Shown here: in pieces, positions 44,745-53,835 of the stretch
Layout of the letters: each line of letters opens with the position of its first letter
Numbering within the stretch: position 1 is the first letter of the stretch
Assembly: GCA_010094025.1 (NCBI GenBank)
Contig: ML991824.1
Location: 124,001 to 188,000 of the forward strand
DNA: 64,000 nucleotides
Direction: 5' to 3'
Source: Viridothelium virens
Lineage: Eukaryota > Ascomycota > Dothideomycetes > Trypetheliales > Trypetheliaceae
Translations under genes and position numbers: made by a program
Notes under the pieces: model-generated
What the model was told of the DNA's origin: nothing
Databases searched by the model: none
Seen by the model: the letters and a program-made list of their open reading frames with translations, nothing else

Positions 44745-47066
44745 CTATTCGTATACCTCAGCCGCATCACTCGCCTTCTTACTTCCGCCCGCCTTAGCAC
44801 GCGACATCGGACCCCAGTTCGGCCTCGGATTTGTCTGATACCGCTTGAGTCTCTTCCCACCAAACTCTTCCTCCCTACCCAACTCCTCATCAAACACAAT
44901 CTTCTGCACCTTCTTCGTCTCTTCTCCATCCTTCGCCTTCGGCAACACCACGCCTCCCTCCGCCTCCTCTTCCTGCCCGTCCGCTTCTCCCTCTTCACCA
45001 TCACCTCTCTCCCCCGTCTCCTTGCCCTTCTCCTTCTCCTTCTTCTCCCCCGCCTCCTTGCACTCCTCCTTGCGCTCCTCCTTCTCCTTCTCCTTCTCCT
45101 TCCCATTCTCACCCTCCTCGCCCCCCTCATCAACAAACCAGCCCCCCCCCTCACCCAACTCCCTCCCCCGTTTCAGAATCCCACACCCCGCCGTCCCCTC
45201 CCGCACCGCCCTCCGCCGCACCCGCGCCTCCTGCGCCACCCACGCCCGCATCACGCGCCACACCGTGTCCCAGCTGGCGTCTGTCCGCAGCGAGCCAGGC
45301 TTCGTGTGCGAGCGCCAGCAGCGGTGGCCGAGTCCGCGGAGAGCGCCGCGGAGATGCGCGAGCGAGGGCGCGGCGCAGTGGAGGACTTTGGCGAGGGCGG
45401 AGGGGAAGAGCGGGAAGGGGTGGGGGTCGAGTGTTGAGGGGTGGAGGGGGGGGATGAGTGGTGATGAGGTGGTGGTTGTGGTGGGTGGTGTAGGATTGGA
45501 GGAGGAGGTGGGGGCTGATGAGGAAGAAGGAGCAGGAGGTGGAGGAGGTGCGGTGGCGGGTTTGTTGGATGGATGGGCGTGGCTGGGTTTGTTGGGGGAA
45601 GAGGGGTTGGTTGTGGTGAGGTCGTGGAGGGAGTCGCATTCTTCGAGAGCGGTGATGAGCATGCCTTCGAGGCGATCCGTAGTTTGGTAGATGGACTTAT
45701 CGAGGGAAGGGAGGTAGTCCAGGATGCGGTGAATAAAGGCGTGGTTGTGGAGGGGGCCGCCGAACATAGGGCCAGAGAGGTGAGTTTTGAAGCCGCAATG
45801 AGGACAGAGTGGAGGTGATGTTGGAGCTTGGGCAAAGCTGTGCTTCCAGACGATGTTGTTGGGATTCTTGTTTGAGTAGATGGAGTTGCGGGCGAGATAT
45901 TGCGTCGACCAGGCGCCGCAGCCAGCGTCGCAATTGTAGACTACCATGGTCCTCCCGGCGAGAAACTTCACGTCAGCAGGAGACTGCTTGACGCGGACGA
46001 AGAGTCGGGCATAGAAGTCGATAGAAAGGGAGAGCAACGGTTCGACGGCTATACCATAGCGGGATGCTGATGATGATATTGCATGCAATATCAAGCGTAG
46101 ACCTCCCTCGTGTGAATGAAGACCTTTGATCGGTAAGCCTCCGTACAGGGAGTAGGTCTTTTCAGGATAGCCACATGAGGCAAAGATTCCAGCATCTGTG
46201 CAGGTAACACAGAGCAGTCCTCCACTCTTCAGAGCCTGCACAGCTGCATCCAAGAAAGGTACTGCAGTGCCATATGGATCTAGATCAACGACATCGTATT
46301 TTGTTCCATCGTCATTTCCAGCCAGGGTATACATGTAGGCTTGCGCATTGGCAGTGGATATAGCTATTCGATCTTCAAGCCCATTATGCTTGATATTCTG
46401 TTTTATCGAGGCCGTTGCATCCTTTGACATGTCATTTGCTGTAACAACAGTGTCAAAAGGGAGTTCTTTGGCATAGCGGAGTGCCCGCAGGCCTGTAGCA
46501 GAGAGAGCATCTAGAATACTGATTGGATATTGTCGGCGATGGCCACGATTGCTTTCATTCGATCCATCTTGTGGCTTCTCAGGCTGATCGACCTCCGGTG
46601 GATCTTGTTCCTGTGTAACAGCTTTGTCCTCGGAATCCACTTTCTGACGTTTTGTTGGAGGCTCATCGTTTATCTGTCCCTGACCCTCTGGTCCAGATTT
46701 CACAGTATTGAGACTTCTGTGATCTCTCCCATTTTTGGGCCGTTTTTGCCGGTGATTTCTTCCAGGTGGTTTTGAAGCTACACGTGCAATTCTATCTTCT
46801 CCGAACGCTCTTATTGCAAGAACGCTTAGATCTCGATTGAACTGTTGAATAGGATTATAAAAAACATCTTGAGGTCCTTCGGGGACAAGTATCGATGCAG
46901 AACCTTCCTTTATGGTGTTGAGTTTCTTCACTTCTGCGCTCAACTTTTCGGGCGCCATAGAAACGCTGGACCATGACCGAGGGGAGAATTGCAGAAAGCC
47001 TCCAGACCAGATTGACGAGTTATGGCGTAAATCTTTTCCAAGCTGGAGACAACTACGACGAAGCAT
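44745..47066 (-). CDS. TRM1: tRNA (guanine26-N2)-dimethyltransferase
   Basis: This intronless gene encodes 773 residues. It makes m2,2G26 in tRNA using S-adenosylmethionine. Family motifs are clear: ILDALSATGLRALRYAKELP (SAM-binding motif I), YDVVDLDPYGTAVPFLDAAV with the catalytic DPYG, LLCVTCTDAGIFASCGYPEK, and a zinc-type region with NCDAGCGAW and LCPHCG. The first 36 residues (MLRRSCLQLGKDLRHNSSIW and on) are Arg/Ser-rich and almost free of acids, like a mitochondrial presequence. A second ATG at 46958 begins MAPEKLSAEVKKLN, which fits a nuclear/cytosolic start. This mirrors the two-start strategy known for yeast Trm1. The C-terminal third carries Pro/Ser/Thr and Lys/Glu low-complexity tracts, which lengthens it beyond the usual 570-660 residues. 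Confidence 0.93.
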   Translation of the reverse strand: MLRRSCLQLGKDLRHNSSIWSGGFLQFSPRSWSSVSMAPEKLSAEVKKLNTIKEGSASILVPEGPQDVFYNPIQQFNRDLSVLAIRAFGEDRIARVASKPPGRNHRQKRPKNGRDHRSLNTVKSGPEGQGQINDEPPTKRQKVDSEDKAVTQEQDPPEVDQPEKPQDGSNESNRGHRRQYPISILDALSATGLRALRYAKELPFDTVVTANDMSKDATASIKQNIKHNGLEDRIAISTANAQAYMYTLAGNDDGTKYDVVDLDPYGTAVPFLDAAVQALKSGGLLCVTCTDAGIFASCGYPEKTYSLYGGLPIKGLHSHEGGLRLILHAISSSASRYGIAVEPLLSLSIDFYARLFVRVKQSPADVKFLAGRTMVVYNCDAGCGAWSTQYLARNSIYSNKNPNNIVWKHSFAQAPTSPPLCPHCGFKTHLSGPMFGGPLHNHAFIHRILDYLPSLDKSIYQTTDRLEGMLITALEECDSLHDLTTTNPSSPNKPSHAHPSNKPATAPPPPPAPSSSSAPTSSSNPTPPTTTTTSSPLIPPLHPSTLDPHPFPLFPSALAKVLHCAAPSLAHLRGALRGLGHRCWRSHTKPGSLRTDASWDTVWRVMRAWVAQEARVRRRAVREGTAGCGILKRGRELGEGGGWFVDEGGEEGENGKEKEKEKEERKEECKEAGEKKEKEKGKETGERGDGEEGEADGQEEEAEGGVVLPKAKDGEETKKVQKIVFDEELGREEEFGGKRLKRYQTNPRPNWGPMSRAKAGGSKKASDAAEVYE

Positions 47067-47722
47067 TTATTAATCGTCAAGCGAAGAAAATTTTATTGAC
47101 ATACGCAAGAAGTTCTGTGACCATCAGACTAGCCAAATATGGTATAGACGATTGAATATTGACCTATCACGGTACTCAATAGCAACAATCACATAGTAAG
47201 AAAGAAGCATTGTGTAGGTACCATACTGTGCACGCTGTTAATGGCCTATAATGCTCGCTGGAACACAATTTTCTAGCTAGTAATGTAGGCCGCTTTTCCA
47301 GCATCTATGGCATTCATTATTTTGACACTGTGTTCAAGACATCTTATTGTTCCCATGAATCGGCATCGAGTGGTGAGCTCTTGTATTCGTAAACTACGAT
47401 CTAATAATCCTAGGTATTGGGGATAGAACCAATGTTGCCGCTCCAAAAGAAAAGGACATCACTCATAGCGGGTATCAACTCAAATTTTACGTGAACCTGA
47501 ACCAACCCAAAAAGCCAACTCAAAATACCAACCGTTTCGTGACAAGTTTTTCTGAGATGTACTGGAGGCCCGTTGCGTCGACAAGCGCATCTAGAGATCG
47601 AGATCTGGTTTAGTCGTTGCAAGGAAAACTGAGTTATCCCGGCCGGTCGAATTACACGAATCGGTTACCGTGCTTTCAATGACCAATCTCGGGAGATCTC
47701 AGTTAAAGAGGCATTATGCAGT
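47067..47722. other. Intergenic stretch
   Basis: No coding region is supported. It holds the TRM1 promoter on the left and the 3' end of the glycine-rich protein gene on the right. Confidence 0.45.
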
Positions 47723-48715
47723 TCATGAGAAAAGCACAGTACAACCCACAATAGTGACGAGGACAAGGTACCCAGATGTAGAACTCGGCACGATGTGACC
47801 CGCAGCACTCGTTCCGCCTGCAGCAGTTGTGCCATTTCTGGATCCATAGTTAGCATCTACGCTCTCCTTCTTTTCAACCCAAGTGGTTCCACTTACGGCA
47901 AAGTTCCATTGATGTATATCGTCCCGTTATTACTCACCGCCACCAATGAGTGGTTCAATCCGTTATAGCTCCCATTCCCCAGCAAACTATCAACATATGT
48001 GCTATTCGTATTATCATCGCATCCACACACGCTATATTGCTGGCACAGACAATCCACCGGATGGGTTTGGTTCACACCGTTCGGGTACGTCGAGTTCGCA
48101 GCGGATACATTGTTGAAAGTAATCTGCTGGTTGTAAGGGTACGAGTACACGCCGTAGAGCCAGGCTCCGCTCAGCGCTGCCACGCCAATCAGTGCAGGGC
48201 CCGCAAGTAGAAAGGGTGCGATGCCAAGTGGCGATCGTAAGCCAGCGGAGTAAGGGACTGATGCGCCGCCACCATAGAAGGAACCACGGCCGAAAGAGGG
48301 TGCGACGCCAGAACCGGAGGCAGATCGACCGCCGGAGTTGGAGGTTGAGGAAGTGGCGCCTCTGCCTATTCAAGATTGGTGGTTAGATTTGCTGAAATTT
48401 TGCCTCTGCAAAGATGGGAAATGAGAGAATGGAGGACATACCTGCGGATCCTGAGGAACCTGAGGAGCCGGATGAACCAGATGACCCGGACGAACCTGAG
48501 GATCCGCTACCACCTGAGCGTCCTCCTCCCCCTCCACCACCGCCGCCGCCGCCACCGCCTTTTCTCCTCTCAAGGTCATTCAGATGGGCTTCTGATGGTT
48601 GACTGAAGGGAAGCGCATTACGCAATGAGAGAGCTTTGATTTCTTCAGGTATGGTAAAGCCAGCTGCTGTTGATGCGCCCCATATCGAGTAGATGATGAC
48701 TGTAGAGAGTTTCAT
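47723..48715 (-). CDS. Glycine-rich secreted protein, probable GPI anchor
   Basis: Three minus-strand exons (48442-48715, 47897-48365, 47723-47837) splice in frame to 285 residues. The start MKLSTVIIYSIWGASTAAG is a good secretion signal. It is followed by RRKGGGG and then a run of about 13 Gly and GSS repeats. A hydrophobic segment in the middle (FLLAGPALIGVAALSGAWLY) is followed by a conserved-looking Cys block (DCLCQQYSVCGCDDN) and several N-x-S/T sites. The last exon adds a Ser/Gly stretch and a hydrophobic tail (GYLVLVTIVGCTVLFS), as in GPI-anchored wall proteins. The last intron has a GTAAGT donor and GCTAAC branch site. Proteins with this layout are common in filamentous ascomycetes with unknown roles at the cell surface. 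The start at 48715 is preferred over one 60 nt upstream because of the signal peptide. Confidence 0.85.
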
Positions 48716-49488
48716 GTTTCGCTTTCCTTGAGATGTCAATGTAAGAGCGCTTGATGGATATGATACTGAAGGCACTAGGTGAAATCGTGTCTCTTACGGT
48801 AGTTGAGGTGGTGAAACGCGAATTGTGGCCAAAGTTCCAACGTGGAGTATATATAGGTTGACAGGTACGGAACTCGCGCCCAGAAGCACAGCCTTGCTCT
48901 GGGCATTTGCTAGTAAGAGGTACAACTGATGACTACTGATTTAGTGGAATGAACGGCATTACTTACGGAAAGCTCGATACCGTCATCGCCAAGGTGCGCC
49001 AAGGTAAATGTGAGCGAGCCGTCAATGACATTTAGAGGGCGAAAGCTAGAGCGGGCCTGACGTTAGTGGCGGTGCTTAGCTCAGTATGGCCCTTCATAGC
49101 ATCACCTTTACCAATGTTGGTGGAATCTGGCGAATGAACTGACTTGCAGATCATTGCAGCCATTGCGTTTAGCCGAAAGTAGTATCCGCAGCTGGCCGCT
49201 GTATGGGCCGCATGATTCGGAGAATTTTCTGGGCTCCTACAGTACCTACACGGTGTACAGCTCTCCATGCTGACCTCCTTCAGCCTTGTTATGAAAGCCT
49301 ATTTGGTGCGCCCGAGTCTGTCACAAAAATAACACAAGACTCTGCCTTGGAATTTGATTTTCGGTAGTTGCGAATGACCAGAGTCTCACAGCCTCATTCC
49401 ACAGCCCAGGCGGCCGACCACCAGACTTGGACCTTTTGCAATGCAGGATAGAGAACATCAAAGAACGCCTTGGTGCTCAACCCGAAAA
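48716..49488. other. Intergenic stretch
   Basis: No coding region is supported; it contains the promoter of the glycine-rich protein gene and the 3' end of the aldolase gene. Confidence 0.45.
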
Positions 49489-50618
49489 TCAATTCGCAAT
49501 TCCATTCAACATCTCCTGACCACCGCCTAATGATTTTTCTATCTTGCCTAACTCTCCCATAACCCCTTCCCACTTCTTCCATTCCGCATTCCCATCCGGG
49601 AATCCGCCTCGCAACGGCAACCTCGCCCCATCCGCATCGCCAAATCCCAATACCCTCGCACACGCCTCCTTGATCCCCACTGTGCCCCAGCGCACAATCA
49701 GCTTCTCACACGCTGAGATCAGGTATTGCAGATTCCGCATCTCCGCCAATTTCTCCTTGATTCCCGTACCATTGCTCTTCCCCGCCTTCTCACCAAGCGT
49801 CTCGTGATATGTCTCGTACAGTTTGACTACAGCACGCGGGTAGATAGCAGCAAGGCCGTCGATGGCGCCGGCACCACCGATAGTAAGGACAGGGAGGAGC
49901 TGTTGTCCTAGACCGGTGAAGACGTGGAAGTGGGAGTGGTCGATTAAGGGGGATGAGGCAACTAAGATGTGATCGTCGAGTGCGCCATGAGAGAGCTTGC
50001 AGCCGACGATGTTGGGGTGAGAGGAGAGTTTGGCGATAGTGGTGGGTGGGACGGGAACGGAATTCGAGACGCCGGGATAGTGGTATCTGGGTCAGAGTTC
50101 TGGCGTCAGCAAGGGTTGACGTTTCGAGGATATATAAGCTTCATATAGGTTTGATAGGTGACCTACATTAAGATAGGGATTGGAGAAGCGTCTGCCACAG
50201 CCTTGAACCACGCCTCGACCCCATCTTGGCTTACCGCACTTGCAAAGTATCCAGGCGCAAGACACAGTCCCCACTGTGCACCCGCAGTCTTCGCATCTTC
50301 CAGTTGTGCAATGACTTCTGTGATGTTCTGCGCGGCTGTTCCTGCGATCAAGGGATAGTCCTTGAAGCCTGCACCATCAAATCCTGCCCGCACTCCCGAT
50401 ATTACGGCGTTACGGTCGGCATTGGTGAGATGTACTGCTTCGCCAGTCGAACCAAGAAGAACAAGACCGCGAATACCTGCTCGTGCGAGGTAGAGTGAGT
50501 GCGCAACTTGGGTTGGGATGTCGACTGGAGGAGTCGTCGAGTTGTAATCGGCAGCTGTTTTGCGGGCAAAGAAAGTAGGAACGGGAACAAAGATGCCGCT
50601 TGGAGGTGGACTCGCCAT
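49489..50618 (-). CDS. DHDPS-family 2-keto-3-deoxy sugar acid aldolase
   Basis: Two minus-strand exons (50167-50618 and 49489-50086) join over an 80-nt intron to give 349 residues of the class I DHDPS/NAL aldolase fold. Key features: GIFVPVPTFF near the start, LVLLGSTGEAVHLT (substrate carboxylate loop), the catalytic Tyr in ILIYHYPGVSNSVP across the splice, and the Schiff-base Lys in IVGCKLSHGAL, followed by FTGLGQQLLPVLTIGGAGAI. From memory this is closest to fungal L-threo-3-deoxy-hexulosonate aldolases (LGA1/GaaC) of the galacturonate pathway. It is divergent from a lactonase gene and one gene away from an L-rhamnose dehydrogenase, so it could instead cleave L-2-keto-3-deoxyrhamnonate to pyruvate and L-lactaldehyde. 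The family is sure; the exact substrate is inferred. Confidence 0.88.
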
Positions 50619-50986
50619 TGTGAGTTAGAACAAGGAAAATATCTGAAGAAAATATGCGACCCTGGAGGCTTTTGATCTCGAAGGGTTGAAAAGTTCCTTG
50701 AGGAGTACATGCAAATGTACTATCATGCATGACGCGGTCGTGACATTGCACCGAGAGCTCGCTGAGAGCTGTTCCGGCGGGCAAGCTTTGTGGCGTGTTT
50801 GACCCCACCTCTGCCCCACCTTACTCTCTTTGCTGGCATGTGTATCGCGTCTGTCGAATGGTCGACCGTGTCCAACCATGATAGGGTGAGATTTGTTGAG
50901 AAATACGTGGAAAAGAAGGAAGAGCTTCTTTTCCATTATGACTGAGCACCGGCAACTTCGAACAATTTGGTTTCCGAAAAGGTAAA
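50619..50986. promoter_or_regulatory. Divergent promoter of aldolase and lactonase genes
   Basis: These 368 bases lie between two head-to-head starts of enzymes that fit one pathway, so common control is likely. No particular regulator site was recognised. Confidence 0.55.
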
Positions 50987-52150
50987 ATGAGCCCCTATCG
51001 CTTGATTGATTCTCACATCCATTTGTGGCCAGCTGCAGAAGCCAATCCGGATCAGCACGCATGGATGAAATATGTTTCTCCTCTTGCGAAACAATGTTCT
51101 GTTGGAGAATACTTGCATTCGACGGACGAGAACATCCAAAAGCCAATCCAGGATCGCCAACTGAAAGGCTTTGTTTATGTGGAGACTGACAGACGGTTAG
51201 TAGAGGAAGAAACAGAGAAAGGTCTGGAAGCATGGACATCGAAGACACTGGATGAGCTTCGCTGGCTAAGAAGGATTGTGGAGGGGACACCGAGGGCAGG
51301 GGAAGGACATGACGAAAATAGTTCGCAACTTCTGCTTGGTATCGTAGCTTGGGCGCCGATCAATAAAGGACCAGAACAATTCGACCAATATGTCAAACTT
51401 GCTAGGGAGGTAGCAGGGCCAGAGACCTTTTTCCGAATCAAAGCCTTTCGATTCCTGTTGCAGTTCATCAAGGATGAGAAGACCTTTCGAGAGGTTGCAC
51501 TATCCGAAGATACAATCCAGACATTGAAGAGTTTCAAAAAGAATGGGAACGACTTTGCCTTCGATGTTGGCGTGGACCAACGGTCAGGTGGAGTATGGCA
51601 GCTGGAGCATGCCGTAGAAGTAATAGAGAAAGTTCATGTCGGAGAAGAACGAAACGACAAAGTTGTCTTTATCTTGAGTTTGTCGACCTTGAAACATTCA
51701 CAAGATACTCTCGCTTATAGCTTGATAGATCATTTATGCAAACCAGACCTAGAGCGTGGTTTGCAGACGCCAGAACAGACAGATAATCTCAATCGATGGA
51801 AGAGCTGTATCCGGCGCTTTGCAGCTTTTGACAAAGTATACATGAAGCTGTCCGGGGCTTTTTCTGAGATGCCGGATCAGGATCCAGGGAATCCATTGTC
51901 GATAGACGAAATCGTTCGGCAAATGGAGCCGTGGTTAGACACACTGTTTGAGAGCTTTCCACCAGAGCGTATCATGTTTGGTAGTAACTGGCCTGTTGAC
52001 AACGTTAGAGGGCCGGGTGATAGGCTAGCTTGGGTGCGTTGGAAATTAGCAGTAGAGCGGATACTCCATCAATACTCTCTCAGTGAGGCAGCAAAAGACA
52101 GGGTTTGGTATGGAACGGCAAAGGAAGCTTATAAAATAGATCTGGCGTAA
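50987..52150 (+). CDS. LRA2: Amidohydrolase-2 family sugar lactonase (L-rhamnono-lactonase-like)
   Basis: This intronless gene encodes 387 residues of the amidohydrolase-2 family. The metal-binding start is RLIDSHIHLWP with the HxH pair at residues 10 and 12; KGFVYVETDRR and LLGIVAWAPIN follow, and the C-terminal signature is RIMFGSNWPVDN. Fungal LRA2 enzymes of this family hydrolyse L-rhamnono-gamma-lactone to L-rhamnonate. The neighbours support this: the next gene, tail to tail after 31 bases, is an L-rhamnose 1-dehydrogenase-like SDR, and the divergent upstream gene is a keto-deoxy sugar acid aldolase. Without them the call would be only 'sugar lactonase or related amidohydrolase'. ATG 50987 starts right at the conserved first strand. 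Confidence 0.82.
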   Translation: MSPYRLIDSHIHLWPAAEANPDQHAWMKYVSPLAKQCSVGEYLHSTDENIQKPIQDRQLKGFVYVETDRRLVEEETEKGLEAWTSKTLDELRWLRRIVEGTPRAGEGHDENSSQLLLGIVAWAPINKGPEQFDQYVKLAREVAGPETFFRIKAFRFLLQFIKDEKTFREVALSEDTIQTLKSFKKNGNDFAFDVGVDQRSGGVWQLEHAVEVIEKVHVGEERNDKVVFILSLSTLKHSQDTLAYSLIDHLCKPDLERGLQTPEQTDNLNRWKSCIRRFAAFDKVYMKLSGAFSEMPDQDPGNPLSIDEIVRQMEPWLDTLFESFPPERIMFGSNWPVDNVRGPGDRLAWVRWKLAVERILHQYSLSEAAKDRVWYGTAKEAYKIDLA

Positions 52151-52181
52151 AAGGGACCTTTTCACTAAGGCCACTTCAAAA

Positions 52182-53119
52182 TTATTGTAGGTTAACGAAG
52201 AGACCTCCGTCAACCAGGAGCTGAGCGCCATTCTAAAGCGGTCAGCATAAACTTAAACCAGAACGCGAATATACTTACCACATATTTTGACAAATCACAT
52301 GCCAAAAAGACAGCGGGTCCTGCCAGATCCTAATGTTGTAATGTTTAGCATTCATCTGAGCTTTAATGCAATTTCTGAATCCTGACAGACCTCTGGAACC
52401 CCCGTCCTACCCAACGGTATGCGACCCTCAGTGTACTTTCTCTTCTCTTCATTTGCCAGATCTTCTTCGTTCAATTGCGTCTTGATTGTCCCTGGTAGAA
52501 GCGCATTACATCTGATGTTGTATTTCCCAAGAGCACAGGCGCAAGATTGCATCAAGCTCAGGACTCCTGCCTTGGTGGGTGTATAATGAGTCTGACCGCC
52601 TCCACCCACGAGTGCTGATATCGAAGAGATCCCAATAATTGAACCACCCTTTCCTTGCTGGGCCATTTGCCGGGCGGCAGCTTGCGTTGCATAGAAGGCG
52701 CCGTTGAGGTTTGTTCGGACGGTGAAGTCAAAGAGATCTTGTTCGAGGCTAGCGAAAGGAGACTCAGTCAGTTGATGCGACGGCTTTAAGGGGTATTAGA
52801 CTCACGACAAGAAATCGGCAAACTTGCATACTCCAGCATTACTCACGAAGATGTCCAATTTCCCAAATCTATCCGCAGCTCGCTTTACAAGCTCAGTCGC
52901 TGTCTCATAAACTGAAATGTCGCCAGATACACCCAGCAAGTTTGCATCCTGGGCTGCCTCTTGCTGCAAGCTCGTGTAACCCTCCTCAGACTTGGGGTCT
53001 GGGAAATAGTTCACCACCACACTTGCTCCTTGACGTAGGTATTCGAGGGCAATTGCTCTTCCAATGCCCGTTACTGCGCCTGTAACGATGGCAACTTTGC
53101 CAGTCAGTAGCGCAGCCAT
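52182..53119 (-). CDS. LRA1: L-rhamnose 1-dehydrogenase (SDR)
   Basis: Four minus-strand exons (52806-53119, 52391-52748, 52279-52329, 52182-52232) splice in frame to 257 residues. It is a classical short-chain dehydrogenase: VAIVTGAVTGIGRAIALEYL (NAD(P)-binding Gly motif), FVSNAGV, the catalytic Ser in IIGISSISALVGG, and the YxxxK in HYTPTKAGVLS. The sequence closely follows yeast-type L-rhamnose dehydrogenases as I remember them, including GIGRAIA, KRKYTEGRIPLGR and the end NGAQLLVDGGLFVNLQ. It oxidises L-rhamnose to the lactone, the first step of the non-phosphorylated pathway, and its product is the expected substrate of the neighbouring lactonase. The last two coding exons are 51 nt each. 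Confidence 0.88.
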
Positions 53120-53835
53120 GATCTGCTCATACGTAGAGTATTTCGAAGACCTGGAAACAAACCTTCCTGGGTATGGGCACCATACCAGGCGACTTTATTA
53201 TTGATGTTTACGCGGAGCAAGCTCAAGCTTGTGGAGTCGGCATATCATCGTGCGTCAATGGACCGAGCAACTGGGGTCGAAGTCCATGAACTTGATCCGA
53301 GACAGAAAGGACAACACCACCTTCGATGACTTTGGTCTGTCTCCCATTATCGTCGATCATAACGGGGTGTAAGGTGTATAGGTGTGTGGGAAGCTCAGGA
53401 GGACTACATTGGTCGAGTTGTTTTATTAAGGACATCTTCGCGTCGCATGACGTACTTTAGTCGGCCGAAATAGGTAATCTATTTTCTTCTTCGGATCCTG
53501 CTGTCTGCCTTCTAGAAGAATCCTCCCAGGAGAGTCAGCCTTCTCGCTAATTGACAAATCAGCGATAGCCAAATATCGCGGCAGGAGCTTGGATGCAAGT
53601 CGTGCCTGCTGCGCCAACATGTCGTCGTATTAGCCCCACTAAATTCAGCCTCGCTGCTAGAGAGCTTGGAGGAGCTCTTGTACTTGACAGTCCCTTCGCA
53701 TCTTTCACTGTAGGTTCTATCCATCTCGTATTCATCAAGTATAATTCCAACAAAACTCGCGTACTTCACGGCATCTGAGGTTTACTTGACGCCTTGCACG
53801 AACCCGCCCCTTGCAAGGACGTTGATTCTCCTAAG
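53120..53835. other. Intergenic stretch
   Basis: No coding region is supported. It lies between the head-to-head LRA1-like gene (minus) and the PPxY protein gene (plus) and should hold both promoters. Confidence 0.45.

Noticed and set aside
44845-45835. 281-codon and 194-codon frames overlapping the TRM1 3' half
   Set aside because: Shadow frames of the GC-rich, low-complexity part of TRM1.
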